From the NCBI GenBank assembly GCA_958295775.1, contig CATQHC010000002.1, positions 62,001 through 126,000 on the forward strand: a stretch of 64,000 bases of DNA, given 5' to 3'. Every line of letters starts with the position of its first letter. The first letter of the stretch is position 1. The notes under the pieces were generated by a model, which searched no databases, was not told the origin of the DNA, and saw nothing but the letters and a program-made list of their open reading frames with translations. The DNA comes from Chloroflexota bacterium. Its GTDB lineage: Bacteria > Chloroflexota > UBA11872 > VXOZ01. Positions 45,876 through 55,181 of this stretch are shown here, one piece after another. The position numbers were made by a program, and so were the translations under genes.

Positions 45876-46924
45876 AAGCCAGGCAACAGCTTGCGCGCAA
45901 GCGGCGCTAGGCGCTGCCAGATCTGGAAGCGGCGCGAGTCCAGCGCTGCCACGGCAGTGGGAGCATAGTTGATCACCTGCGGTGAAAACCCTTGCTTGAA
46001 ACGATAGACCCCCGCGAGCGGGTCAGCCGGGTCCGGCGAAGCCGGCATACCCCAGAGATCGTATGTGTGACAGCCGCGCGCTCTTGCCCATGTCATGGCG
46101 TGCCACTGCAAGCCGTGCCCCACGCGCACGTCTCGTGCTGCTGTTGCGCTCGCTCCGAACAAATACACAGCCGTGCCGCCATACACTGTGAGGAGCAGAC
46201 CGCCGGCACGCTTGCCGGCGTGCTCGGCCAAGAAGAGTTTCGCAATCCCATTTGTTGCCAGAGTCTCGCGCATCGCCGCAAAGTACGGCCAGGTATGGAT
46301 GCCGAATCCGTCGCGCTCTGCCGTTTCTGTCAGCAAAGAGAAAAACTCCCGCCAGTCCGCCTCCGAGGAACCTTCCCGCACTTCCAAGCCGCGCCGGGTA
46401 GCCAGACGGATATTGCGGCGCATACCGCGGTGAAAGCCGGCGAGCACCCGGTCGCTTTGCGGGCGAAGATCCACGAGGCCCGTCGCGGGCGGCTGAATGT
46501 AGTCAGGGGTAACGGCGAAGGCGGCAGGTAGTGGATGTCCTTGGTCTCTTTCCCAAGGTGGTTCCACCCAGAGCGCGAATGCACCGGCTCGCCGCGCTTC
46601 CACCATTGTTTTCCGGATGGCGAATTTTGCCGAGTCAGGTCTATCGGGCGCAGTTACCGGCCCGCGGGGGATGTACGCGAGCGCGCCCAAGAGAGGAACG
46701 CGACGCCGCAGCCATTGCACGGCGGCCTCAGGCTGCCCGTCACGCAGGCAGAGTAACCGCTCGGTGTGCCAACCGGTTTGAGACTTGAACTCGCCCCAGC
46801 TCCAACTCTGCAGCAGTTGCCCGCCCCAGGAACTGACGAGCCCGTCCCAGTCCTGTTGTGACGGTGAGTTGTCGTAGAGAAGATCGGCCGCCGCAGCGTC
46901 TGCGGCGACTTCTCTATTCTCCAC
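45872..46924 (-). CDS. FemAB-type aminoacyltransferase (peptidoglycan bridge family), copy 2
   Basis: This 350-residue paralogue of the downstream gene has LLQSWSWGEFKSQTGW near the start, RRNIRLATRRGLEV in the middle and HTYDLWGMPAS and GVYRFKQGF near the end. The start is a GTG at 46924, three bases after the stop of the bactofilin-like gene. The two copies are translationally coupled. They suggest a branched or cross-bridged peptidoglycan. Alternative roles in this fold, such as exopolysaccharide modification, are possible. Confidence 0.85.
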   Translation of the reverse strand: MENREVAADAAAADLLYDNSPSQQDWDGLVSSWGGQLLQSWSWGEFKSQTGWHTERLLCLRDGQPEAAVQWLRRRVPLLGALAYIPRGPVTAPDRPDSAKFAIRKTMVEARRAGAFALWVEPPWERDQGHPLPAAFAVTPDYIQPPATGLVDLRPQSDRVLAGFHRGMRRNIRLATRRGLEVREGSSEADWREFFSLLTETAERDGFGIHTWPYFAAMRETLATNGIAKLFLAEHAGKRAGGLLLTVYGGTAVYLFGASATAARDVRVGHGLQWHAMTWARARGCHTYDLWGMPASPDPADPLAGVYRFKQGFSPQVINYAPTAVAALDSRRFQIWQRLAPLARKLLPGF

Positions 46925-46927
46925 AGG

Positions 46928-48094
46928 CTATCCCTCAGCAGGTTGTGCCGCGCCTCGCGGCTGATCATGACGAAGTTTGCCAATGGCGAGCATCAAACCG
47001 CCCAGTCCTAGTATTGCAATGATCAGGGGCGCCCACGATCCCAAGTAGGGCACGAACGAAATGCCGAAGAGTATCAGCAGTCCGATGAGAAGCCCAAAGA
47101 ACTGAATCAAGCGGCGGTTCGCATCAGCAAAGAAGCTGAATATCAGCCTGCCGATGGTCAAGCCGACGAAGACCTGCGCTGAGAAGAGCGCAATGCCGTA
47201 GAGCAACAGCGTAATCAGTCCCAACGGAATCCCGACAACGGTGATCATCACGAGCACGGCAACGATTGGTATAACGATGAGGAAGATAATTCCCATCCCA
47301 ACACTCATCATTGGTCTCTCGAGCAACTGGTTTGACGCCGTCACCGTAAGCCGCGGGAACACAACGAGCAGCACGGTGCCGTAAACTGCGGCCATGATTA
47401 GTCCGGCGATGCCAAATGCTATCGAGTCCAAGGAGAAGCCGGTATCGACTTCCATGTCGTCCATCATCTCAAGGGTCAAGTCACCGCCGATTTCAGCGCC
47501 GCTACTAATCTCAGCTTCTTCATCCGAGCGGTACGTAAGATTGCCGCCAATGCTCGCATCCTCGGTGACGGTGAGTGTTTCGACACTAATGTCAACATTT
47601 GTGTCAACACTACCGTTCAACGTCACCGTTTCAGCGTTTCCGGCTAAGCGACGTTGGACCGAACCATCATGTGTCAACGAAGATACAGTTACGATGAGGT
47701 CACGGCCGATAGTCGCGCTGCCGAGAATGGCTGCGGAGTTGCCGAGCAGCAAAAGGTCTTCGCCAATCGACCCCGAAATCGACACACTGTTCGCGGTTAT
47801 GCGCACTCCCTGAGAAACGGTACCGCTGATGCTCACTTCCTGGCCTAAGAGGTACACGTTTCCGTTTACTGTCCCGTTTACTGACAATGAGTTGCCGGCA
47901 GCAAAAACATCCCCATTGACGGTGCCATTAATCGTGATAGTTGTGCCAAGCAAATACAGGTCGTCGTCTATTACTTCGTCATCGCCAATGCTTATCGAGG
48001 TATCGGTGCGGAAGTCAGCCGCAAAGGCGGCCGGCGCACCGACAAGCGTAAGTAGAAAAGCGACCAAAAGCGCGAGGCTAAGGCGTCGTTTCAT
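46928..48094 (-). CDS. Exported bactofilin-like membrane protein
   Basis: This 388-residue protein has a signal peptide of about 25 residues (cut near AFA-AD), then a right-handed beta-helix of short repeats (GTVNGDVFAAGNSLSVNGTV), as in polymer-forming bactofilins. From about residue 220 four or five hydrophobic segments follow. The repeats would be outside the membrane. Function is unknown; it may be a cell-surface scaffold. It heads the operon with the two FemAB genes, which links it to the cell wall. Confidence 0.78.
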   Translation of the reverse strand: MKRRLSLALLVAFLLTLVGAPAAFAADFRTDTSISIGDDEVIDDDLYLLGTTITINGTVNGDVFAAGNSLSVNGTVNGNVYLLGQEVSISGTVSQGVRITANSVSISGSIGEDLLLLGNSAAILGSATIGRDLIVTVSSLTHDGSVQRRLAGNAETVTLNGSVDTNVDISVETLTVTEDASIGGNLTYRSDEEAEISSGAEIGGDLTLEMMDDMEVDTGFSLDSIAFGIAGLIMAAVYGTVLLVVFPRLTVTASNQLLERPMMSVGMGIIFLIVIPIVAVLVMITVVGIPLGLITLLLYGIALFSAQVFVGLTIGRLIFSFFADANRRLIQFFGLLIGLLILFGISFVPYLGSWAPLIIAILGLGGLMLAIGKLRHDQPRGAAQPAEG

Positions 48095-48146
48095 CGGGAT
48101 CTTCTCCTTGCTGGACAGGTGTGCGATCTATCTGTCTGCTCTTTCA

Positions 48147-48866
48147 TCAGGTTACCTTATTTGCGCTGTGCAGTGCTACCGTTCCAAGTCCAAGGTAGCG
48201 GTACGATACATCGGCGAATCCTGACGCTCGCATTGCCTCGGCCAGGTTTGGCGCATTCGGGAAAGACTGCAGAGAAGTAGGTAAGTACGTGTATGCTTCC
48301 TGATGCCTCACCAACAGATTTCCGAGTACGGGCACGACATTGTTGAAGTAGAGCGCAAAGGCACTGCGGAACACCGGAACGGGGGGATGCGTAATTTCCA
48401 ATGTGATGAATTTACCCCCCGGTCGCAAGACGCGGAGGCACTCGGAAAATAGCACGTTCAGGTCAACCAAGTTTCTGAGAAGGAAAGCATTTGTAATCAC
48501 GTCAATGCTGGCGTCGGGCAGGGGCAGCGAGAGCACATTTGCTTGCAGGAAGACTATCGGAAAGCGATGCTCCGGTAGATTTCCGTGCTTATCTTGGGCG
48601 AGGTTGAGCATCGGACGCGAAAAGTCGGCGCCAAGTATCGTGCAGGGAGCCATGGCTTCCTGCATTACGGCGAAACTCAAGTCACCGGTGCCGCACGCAA
48701 GATCCAGAACTACGAGGGGATCATCGGCGACAATCTGACGAGCTGTGGTGCGCCGCCAAAGATGGTGCGCGCCTGCCGTCATCACGGTGTTCATGAAATC
48801 ATACGTGGGCGCAATGGCGTCGAACATGCGGCGCACGTATGTTGGCTTTTCTTGTTGGTTGACCAT
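48147..48866 (-). CDS. ubiE: UbiE/MenG-type methyltransferase
   Basis: This 239-residue SAM enzyme methylates the quinone ring in menaquinone synthesis. The SAM loop is VLDLACGTGDLSF, and FDAIAPTYDFMN, LADFSR-like DFSRPML and GGKFITLEITHPP are family blocks. The chosen ATG at 48866 removes a 12-residue unconserved extension. A polyprenyl diphosphate synthase gene lies upstream on the same strand, in keeping with a quinone pathway. The M81 gene separates them. Confidence 0.9.
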   Translation of the reverse strand: MVNQQEKPTYVRRMFDAIAPTYDFMNTVMTAGAHHLWRRTTARQIVADDPLVVLDLACGTGDLSFAVMQEAMAPCTILGADFSRPMLNLAQDKHGNLPEHRFPIVFLQANVLSLPLPDASIDVITNAFLLRNLVDLNVLFSECLRVLRPGGKFITLEITHPPVPVFRSAFALYFNNVVPVLGNLLVRHQEAYTYLPTSLQSFPNAPNLAEAMRASGFADVSYRYLGLGTVALHSANKVT

Positions 48867-48934
48867 CGCTCTCTCAGCAGCGTCTGGCGGGCAGGTAGGC
48901 ACGCCGTGATGGCTCCTGGATCCGCGTCAACAGC

Positions 48935-50404
48935 CTAGCCCGCCCGCAACGCGGCAACCACGTTCTCGTCCAGCGGGAAGATCGGCCGCACACAGTGCGT
49001 ATATGGCAGCGCTTCGAGATTGAGGCTGGCGGAGCCTGGAGAGTCCAGGTGGACGATGCGGGCTGCGATGGACTCATACCAGGTGCGAAATCCATTTGGT
49101 GACTTTGCAACGACAATCGAGAAGTCCTGCGGCTCCAGACCAAACGCTTGGAAGACCCTGCGGCCTACAAACAGAATCAATCGCTCGGTGGTAAGCACTA
49201 CAATGTTTCCGATAGCAAGCACTGCCGTACGGCCGGCCTGTTCAATGACACCGTTTTCGTAAGCAAACTCGCCGTCGTGCAAACTCTTTACATATGCTGT
49301 CACCGTAACGGGCGTGTGGCGTCCCGGATCCATGGTGCCGCCGAGTGGCAGCGTGATAGTACTTCCTACCCCGGCGTCAAATGCGGCGGCCACAGCGGGC
49401 GCATCGATCAGCGGGATAAGCGCGCGCCCTGCGTAATCCTGCGCCAGCAACTCCTTCAACACGGCATTGCTATCACCCGGGGCGCCGGAGGACGTCGCGT
49501 CCGCGGCGTCGGAAAATAGGGTAAGGCCGGGGGTCTCTTTCGCCTGGGCAACCGCTTCCGGGAGCGGTGTCAGTTCCGCGAGCCATAGGTCACGGTTCTC
49601 CCACATGAACGTTGCAATTCGTTCTGCCTCTGCTTTAGCGCGCGCCTCGTCACCATCAGTAGACACAATGACGTAGGACTGAAGGTCGGGCACGTCGGTA
49701 AATGGATTGGAGAGATAGATGTTGGCGGCTAATCCTCCCGGGGATTCTTCGAGCGCCTGGCACATGCCGATTGCATCGCCGAAGCGTCCGGTGGCTGTGA
49801 GCAGCTCATCACCTCTGGCCATGAGCGGCAGGCAGACGCGGGCCGTGGTCGGCGTTGCGTTATCTATCAGCATGCGCATGAGATTCCGTGCTGCCCGCAC
49901 GCCTGTTTCATAGAAATCTGTATGCGGATACGTGTGGTAGCCGACCAGCATGTCGGCGAATTGCAGCATGCGGTCCGTAATCACCGCGTGGAAGTCAAGC
50001 GAGGCGACAATCGGGATGGCGCCCACACACGCGCGCACCGCTTCCAACAACCTGCCCTCGGGGTCAAACTCCGTTTCACTTGCCATGGCGCCGTGGAGCA
50101 CGAGCAGCACGGCGTCCACGTCGCGGTTGCGCTCCACATCGTCGAGAATTTCTTGGATGAGCCGGTCGAGAACGGGATCGGCGACTGGGCCGTGGGGCAC
50201 TGCCCAAGCTGCAAAGGTTGGGACAATCTCAACGTCCCCGTGCTCGGCAAAGACGTCCAGCGCCCCCGCAATTTCAGTGTTCGTGCCCCGCAATTCATCC
50301 AAGATGGCTGCGCCGCGCTCGATACGGAAATCTTCGTACTGGGTCAGATGCGGGTTGAAGGTTGACGTTTCTTGTTGCATTTCGGCGATCAGGACTCGTG
50401 CCAT
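48935..50404 (-). CDS. M81 family metallopeptidase (MlrC-like)
   Basis: This 489-residue protein has the MlrC layout. The N-terminal domain has the metal-binding region with ASLDFHAV (Asp, His) and the later GYHTYPHTDFYETG (His). The C-terminal domain follows from about residue 300. MlrC of Sphingomonas hydrolyses linear microcystin to small peptides; in other bacteria the substrate is unknown. The ATG is at 50404. It falls between polyprenyl synthase and ubiE on the same strand. Confidence 0.88.
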   Translation of the reverse strand: MARVLIAEMQQETSTFNPHLTQYEDFRIERGAAILDELRGTNTEIAGALDVFAEHGDVEIVPTFAAWAVPHGPVADPVLDRLIQEILDDVERNRDVDAVLLVLHGAMASETEFDPEGRLLEAVRACVGAIPIVASLDFHAVITDRMLQFADMLVGYHTYPHTDFYETGVRAARNLMRMLIDNATPTTARVCLPLMARGDELLTATGRFGDAIGMCQALEESPGGLAANIYLSNPFTDVPDLQSYVIVSTDGDEARAKAEAERIATFMWENRDLWLAELTPLPEAVAQAKETPGLTLFSDAADATSSGAPGDSNAVLKELLAQDYAGRALIPLIDAPAVAAAFDAGVGSTITLPLGGTMDPGRHTPVTVTAYVKSLHDGEFAYENGVIEQAGRTAVLAIGNIVVLTTERLILFVGRRVFQAFGLEPQDFSIVVAKSPNGFRTWYESIAARIVHLDSPGSASLNLEALPYTHCVRPIFPLDENVVAALRAG

Positions 50405-50433
50405 GGGAACTCCCTGCTTTGAAGAATCACATG

Positions 50434-51459
50434 CTACTGTCGTCGCTCGACGACATAATCTATGAGCATACCGAGGGAATCGCGACTACTGCCGGCAGGC
50501 AATGCGGCGAGAGACGAACGCGCCTGCTCGCCAAAGTGCCAAGCTTTCTCGTAGGCGAGGTCAATTGCCCCGGACCGGCGAATCGCCTCCACTGCTTCAA
50601 GGACAGAGCCCTCCGCACCGGCCTCTTGCTTGAGCAGCCCGGTGACGGCGGCATGGGCCGGCTGTTGGCGCAAGAAGATGATGATTGGCAGCGTTGGCGT
50701 CCCTTCTCGCAGGTCGCCCCCGACCGGCTTCCCCAACTCCTCTTCGGAACCGGCAATATCGAGTATGTCATCCACGATTTGAAAGGCGGTTCCTAGATTC
50801 TCGCCGTACTTGCGGAGCGCACGCCGTTCAGCGTCGGTAGCGCCGCCCACGAAACCACCCGATTCACAACACAACTCGAGCAACGACGCGGTCTTGCCGA
50901 GCACCTTTTGGTAGTACTCGTCCTCCAGACGTTCCACGTGGGCGATGTCTGAGAATGCGGTAGTCTCGCTAGCCACCATGCGCATCACGGTGCGCGCTAG
51001 CAAGCGTACCAGCACGGGATCGCCAAGTTCCGCCACAACGTGAGAGCACTTGGCGAAGAGGTAGTCGCCGGAAAGCACGGCGAGCGCATTGGACCACAGG
51101 GAATTGGCAGTTGGCTGGCCGCGTCTGACGTACGCATTGTCGATAACGTCATCATGAAGCAGCGTGGCCGCATGCAGGACTTCAATGGCCCCGGCAACTC
51201 TTACGGCTCGTGCATCTGCCGGCGCATGGAGCGACGCGCTGAGCAACGTGAGCAACGGCCGCAGCTTCTTGCCACCGGCAGATAATATGTGCCGAACCAA
51301 CTGCGAAAGCGCAGGATTAGGGGACTCTTCCCAAATCGACGCCAGGAAATCTTCTACAAGGTCGAGGTCTGCCACCACCGGCGCGCTTATCTGGGCGATT
51401 GACGCCACAGAGTCAGTGTGCCCCGCGGCGGGGGCTGATTCCGAAGAACGTCTGGGCAT
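50434..51459 (-). CDS. Polyprenyl diphosphate synthase
   Basis: This 341-residue enzyme elongates isoprenoid diphosphates, most likely the side chain of menaquinone. The two aspartate-rich motifs are LLHDDVIDNA and IVDDILD. The length and these motifs fit the octaprenyl/heptaprenyl (IspB-like) class. The ATG at 51459 overlaps the tatD gene by 47 bases; a GTG at 51408 would remove that overlap and the unconserved first 17 residues, so the start is not settled. Confidence 0.92.
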   Translation of the reverse strand: MPRRSSESAPAAGHTDSVASIAQISAPVVADLDLVEDFLASIWEESPNPALSQLVRHILSAGGKKLRPLLTLLSASLHAPADARAVRVAGAIEVLHAATLLHDDVIDNAYVRRGQPTANSLWSNALAVLSGDYLFAKCSHVVAELGDPVLVRLLARTVMRMVASETTAFSDIAHVERLEDEYYQKVLGKTASLLELCCESGGFVGGATDAERRALRKYGENLGTAFQIVDDILDIAGSEEELGKPVGGDLREGTPTLPIIIFLRQQPAHAAVTGLLKQEAGAEGSVLEAVEAIRRSGAIDLAYEKAWHFGEQARSSLAALPAGSSRDSLGMLIDYVVERRQ

Positions 51460-52192
51460 TTCTGTCAGTGATCTCTTCTAGGACTTCCGGCGCAATGCCG
51501 CGCCGTTGAGCAATGGACTCCAACGTATAGCGCATGTGCGCAGGCTCGTTCCGCTTGCCGCGGTAGGGAACCGGCGCCAAATAGGGGCAATCCGTCTCTA
51601 TCAATAGCCTATCCGATGGTACCATTTTTGCCACTTCATGTAACTTCGCCGCCGCTGGAAACGTCACCGGACCTGCAAGCGAGATCATGCACCCGAGAGC
51701 CATGAATGCCGCGGCGTGCTTGGGGCCTCCGGAGAAACAGTGCAGTACCACTCGTGGTGGGGGCTGCGCTTCCGCGAGCATGCGGTAAACGTCTGCGGAG
51801 GATTCGCGCATGTGCACGACTACGGGCAGATCAGACGCCGCGGCAAGGGCGAGTTGTGTTGCAAAGGCATTCTGCTGCGCGGGCTTGGCAGCCAAGTTTC
51901 TGTAATAGTCGAGGCCGGTCTCGCCAATAGCCACTACCTTTGGCGCCCCAACCAGCGCCTCAAGTTCACGCCATGTTGCCGGGGTGCAGGCATCGGCTTC
52001 GTGGGGGTGGACGCCAACCGTCGCCCAGCACATGGGATACCGCGCGGCAATGTCAACAGCCGCTAGGCTCGACGGAATATCTACGCCAACCACAACGATG
52101 TGCCTGATGTTCGCAGCCGCGGCACGCTCGAGTACGGCAGGCAAGTCTTTGGCGTAGCGCGGTGAGTTTAGGTGGGCGTGGGTATCCGTCAT
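51413..52192 (-). CDS. tatD: TatD family metal-dependent hydrolase
   Basis: This 259-residue DNase of the amidohydrolase fold begins with MTDTHAHLN, whose two histidines bind metal. GETGLDYYR, VVVHMRES and LIETDCPYL carry the remaining ligands. The members act as 3'-5' exonucleases. The ATG at 52192 lies 21 bases after the metG stop, and polyprenyl synthase overlaps its end, so the three form an operon. Confidence 0.93.
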   Translation of the reverse strand: MTDTHAHLNSPRYAKDLPAVLERAAAANIRHIVVVGVDIPSSLAAVDIAARYPMCWATVGVHPHEADACTPATWRELEALVGAPKVVAIGETGLDYYRNLAAKPAQQNAFATQLALAAASDLPVVVHMRESSADVYRMLAEAQPPPRVVLHCFSGGPKHAAAFMALGCMISLAGPVTFPAAAKLHEVAKMVPSDRLLIETDCPYLAPVPYRGKRNEPAHMRYTLESIAQRRGIAPEVLEEITDRNAQTFFGISPRRGAH

Positions 52193-52213
52193 GCGCGAAC
52201 CAGCACGGGACGA

Positions 52214-53761
52214 CTACGTGCTCTCCGTGAGCTCCGCCACTTCCAGGCGCGGGAACAGCGGCTTTCCACTCGCAATTGTGCGTCCTGGCGTCAGTATGCC
52301 CCAGGCGAGGCCGCGCTCCCAGGCGCCGTCAGCGAGCACGGGCTCGCCAACTCTCTGCAGGACGGTATCGGCAGTGGCGGGAATGTAGGGGCCCAGCAGC
52401 ACTGCTAATATGCGCACGGCTTCAGTCACGTTGTAAAGCACCGTTCCCAGGCGTTCACGCTGATTGGCGTCTTTGGCGAGTGCCCAAGGCGCATTCTCCT
52501 CGATGTATTGATTAGCCCGTGTGACGAGGGTCCAGATGCTGTCCAGCGCGGCGTCGAGGTCCCAGGCTTCAAGTCCGCGCTCAGCTCCCTCAATTGCACT
52601 TTCGGCAACTTCCCGCAGGGATGCGTCAAGCGGGTTCTCAGGGCCAGGTGCGGGCAGGGCGCCGTCAAAGTAGCGGGAAATCATGGAGGTCGTGCGATGG
52701 ACGAGATTGCCAAGGTCGTTGGCCAAGTCCGCATTGTACCGGTTATAGAAGCTCTCCCACGAGAATACACCGTCCTGGTCGAAGGGGATCTCCCGCATCA
52801 GGTAGAAGCGAACGGCATCGGCGCCGAATTCATCAACCATTTCAAAGGGGTCTACACCCACGCCCCGCGACTTGCTCATCTTCTCGCCGCGAAACATTAT
52901 CCAGCCATGCGCCCAGACGGTCTTGGGGAGCGCCACTCCGGCGGACATCAGCATTGCCGGCCAGTACACGCAGTGAAAGCGAATGATGTCTTTCCCTACG
53001 ACGTGCACGTCACCCGGCCAGTAGCGGGCAAACATGTCATCGTCATGTCCAAAGCCCACGCCGGTGATGTAGTTCGTGAGCGCGTCGAACCAGACATAAA
53101 TGACCTGTTCCTCGTCAAACGGAACGGGGATGCCCCAGGTCTTATTGGCGCGCGAGATACTGAAGTCCCGTAATTCACCCCGCACCATGTTGACCACCTC
53201 ATTCCGCCGATAGTCAGGCAGAACGAATTCAGGGTGCTCCTCATAGAGCGCCAGCAACCTATCCTGGTATTTCGAAAGAGCAAAGAAGTAGTTGTCCTCC
53301 TCCGTCCAATCAGGCACGGCATCGTGGACGGGGCATTTGCCCTCTACCAAGTCGTCATCGGCGTAGAAGGCCTCACACGGGAGGCAGTACCACCCGGCAT
53401 AGGTTCCCTTGTAGATGTCGCCAGCGTCAAAGCACTTCTGTAACAAGAGCCGCGCCGCGTGTTTATGCTGCTCCTCGGTGGTGCGAATAAAGCCGTCAAA
53501 GGAGATGTTAAGCCGCTCCCAGAGATCCCTAAAGTACTCCGCCATTTCGTCGCAGTAGTCCTGCGGATCCCTGCCCTGGCTTCTGGCTTGGCGCTCGACA
53601 TTGAGGCTATTCTCATCGAGGCCCGTGAGGAAGAACGTATCGTATCCCTTCAAGCGTCGATAGCGCGCCTGCACGTCACAGCCGATAGTACAAAAGGCCG
53701 TGCCAATGTGCGGCTTTGCGTTAGGGTAGTAGATCGGAGTTGTCAGATAGTAGGTGGCCAT
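52214..53761 (-). CDS. metG: Methionyl-tRNA synthetase
   Basis: This 515-residue class I synthetase charges initiator and elongator tRNA-Met. The first signature is KPHIGTAF (HIGT, a variant of HIGH), and the second, KMSKSRG, is intact. A zinc-binding knuckle is suggested by CLPCEAF and CPVH. The C-terminal anticodon helical domain is present, with no fused tRNA-binding Trbp111 domain. I chose the ATG at 53761 (MATYYLTTP). Confidence 0.95.
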   Translation of the reverse strand: MATYYLTTPIYYPNAKPHIGTAFCTIGCDVQARYRRLKGYDTFFLTGLDENSLNVERQARSQGRDPQDYCDEMAEYFRDLWERLNISFDGFIRTTEEQHKHAARLLLQKCFDAGDIYKGTYAGWYCLPCEAFYADDDLVEGKCPVHDAVPDWTEEDNYFFALSKYQDRLLALYEEHPEFVLPDYRRNEVVNMVRGELRDFSISRANKTWGIPVPFDEEQVIYVWFDALTNYITGVGFGHDDDMFARYWPGDVHVVGKDIIRFHCVYWPAMLMSAGVALPKTVWAHGWIMFRGEKMSKSRGVGVDPFEMVDEFGADAVRFYLMREIPFDQDGVFSWESFYNRYNADLANDLGNLVHRTTSMISRYFDGALPAPGPENPLDASLREVAESAIEGAERGLEAWDLDAALDSIWTLVTRANQYIEENAPWALAKDANQRERLGTVLYNVTEAVRILAVLLGPYIPATADTVLQRVGEPVLADGAWERGLAWGILTPGRTIASGKPLFPRLEVAELTEST

Positions 53762-54079
53762 GTGCACAAACCGAAAGTCTCGTTAAGAATCAGGAAGAAA
53801 ACCTGTAGATTTGCCGTCACACCATCATACCACGCAGCCTAACAAGACCCAAGAATTCGCGTCTCGATCCCAAAATTCCGCGTCAGTGAGCATGCTTTTA
53901 GCCGCTGGCTCAAAGACGACTACGATTATCTCTGATCCCTTGTTGGCCGAAGCGCTCCCCCCTTCTCATGTCTGAGGCGTCCGCCCGGTATTGACCGCCG
54001 GACTACGGAAGCCTTACCGTTCATATAGTAACCTGGACGCTCTGCTATAGTCGCCAGAATGTCCTGTCAGGAGGCTCCA
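53762..54079. other. Intergenic region before the restriction-modification locus
   Basis: No gene is supported in these 318 bases between divergent metG and the restriction-modification genes. TTGACC at about 53990 and TATAGT at about 54041 resemble promoter boxes but are not spaced as a pair. No hairpin stands out. Confidence 0.4.
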
Positions 54080-54190
54080 GTGATTTTGGGAGAGACTATC
54101 TTCAAGAAACGTCTCCAAGAGCAAGTCGGCGCAGTGGAGAAGGGACATCATGGTCATCGATGTAGTGTCGCTGACCATGAGAGCTACTAG
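54080..54190 (+). CDS. Possible leader peptide upstream of the restriction gene
   Basis: This 36-residue frame opens with GTG at 54080, preceded by the consensus ribosome site AGGAGG at the right spacing. The peptide starts MILGETIFKKRLQEQ and ends in SY. It is too short for a controller (C) protein. It ends inside the 5' part of the restriction gene, in a different frame, so it could couple or delay endonuclease translation. The evidence is the strong ribosome site and position only. Confidence 0.35.
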   Translation: MILGETIFKKRLQEQVGAVEKGHHGHRCSVADHESY

Positions 54191-55181
54191 AAGTCCTCAA
54201 AGGACGGACAACCAAGCAATGGCAGTTAATAGAGACAAGCCAGACCGCTGGAAGGTGGACATCGCTCAATCGGTGGATATGTACAACGACTGGTTCTTGG
54301 AGTTTGCCCCAGATGCCTACAGGAGAACCCGCGTTCAGACCACCAGCGATGTTGAAGCTGCCCTGAAAGCCACCGCAAACCTGACGGGCATCGGGGTCGC
54401 GTTGCTAAGGGCGAATCCTGGTGTCTTACCAACATTGCGCATGGCCACCTGCCCGCCTCTGGCAGCGGACCGGCTTGTCGGGCTTGCTGGAGTACGACCG
54501 AACCTAGTCAAAGTTATGGAAAAAGACAAGAAACTGCCCTCTCGGATGTCGCAGCAGGAAGCGGACATGGCCCTTGGGAGGATAGCTGCGGTAATTCAAA
54601 AAATGGCCGACCCCGACATTCTAGTCTGGCTGGAACGGCGGAATGCGCCTTCGGGGCAGGAGCAATACCGAGCGGCGACGATCATCGCGGACCGCTTGTG
54701 CGGTGCTGTGGCAAATCCTATTATTCGGAACGCTCAGGAGGGGCGGCAACTCGCCGCGATAGAGGCGTGGCTGAAGGAAGAGGGATACGCCCATCTTTCG
54801 GCTGGAGAACGGAAGAGCTATGACAATATGCCGCCGGGGACGTTCTCATTCCGGATGAACGTACCGGCTGAGCAGGAAGGAACCGCTCGGCAGGTCAATA
54901 TACCGATCGATGCGGTCATCATGCCAAAGACATCACGACTAGGAGACTTTCCGTTGCTTATCGAAGCCAAGTCAGCGGGCGACTTCACCAACGTCAAGAA
55001 GAGGCGCAAAGAGGAGGCTGCGAAGATGAGCCTACTGCGACATACCTATGGGGAGGACGTGAGATACGCCCTCTTTCTATGCGGCTACTTCGACAGCGGC
55101 TACCTGGGTTACGAGGCGGCAGAAGGTATAGACTGGGTGTGGGAGCATCGCATCGGAGACCTAAAGGAGTTGGGCTTGTAG
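54150..55181 (+). CDS. XamI-family type II restriction endonuclease
   Basis: This 343-residue protein matches the XamI restriction family; XamI cuts GTCGAC (isoschizomer of SalI). The probable catalytic PD-(D/E)XK site is Asp254 with Glu272-Ala-Lys274 in LLIEAKSAGD. Homology starts at the ATG at 54219 (MAVNRDKPDRW); the ATG at 54150 has GGAGAAGG upstream, so both starts are possible. It ends directly next to its methylase gene, with stop and start touching. Target-site identity is an inference from the family. Confidence 0.83.
   Translation: MVIDVVSLTMRATRSPQRTDNQAMAVNRDKPDRWKVDIAQSVDMYNDWFLEFAPDAYRRTRVQTTSDVEAALKATANLTGIGVALLRANPGVLPTLRMATCPPLAADRLVGLAGVRPNLVKVMEKDKKLPSRMSQQEADMALGRIAAVIQKMADPDILVWLERRNAPSGQEQYRAATIIADRLCGAVANPIIRNAQEGRQLAAIEAWLKEEGYAHLSAGERKSYDNMPPGTFSFRMNVPAEQEGTARQVNIPIDAVIMPKTSRLGDFPLLIEAKSAGDFTNVKKRRKEEAAKMSLLRHTYGEDVRYALFLCGYFDSGYLGYEAAEGIDWVWEHRIGDLKELGL

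Noticed and set aside
53762-53840. SAM riboswitch or T-box before metG
   Set aside because: The short metG leader shows no conserved riboswitch or T-box core.
54080-54190. Controller (C) protein of the R-M system
   Set aside because: The frame is only 36 residues and has no helix-turn-helix pattern.
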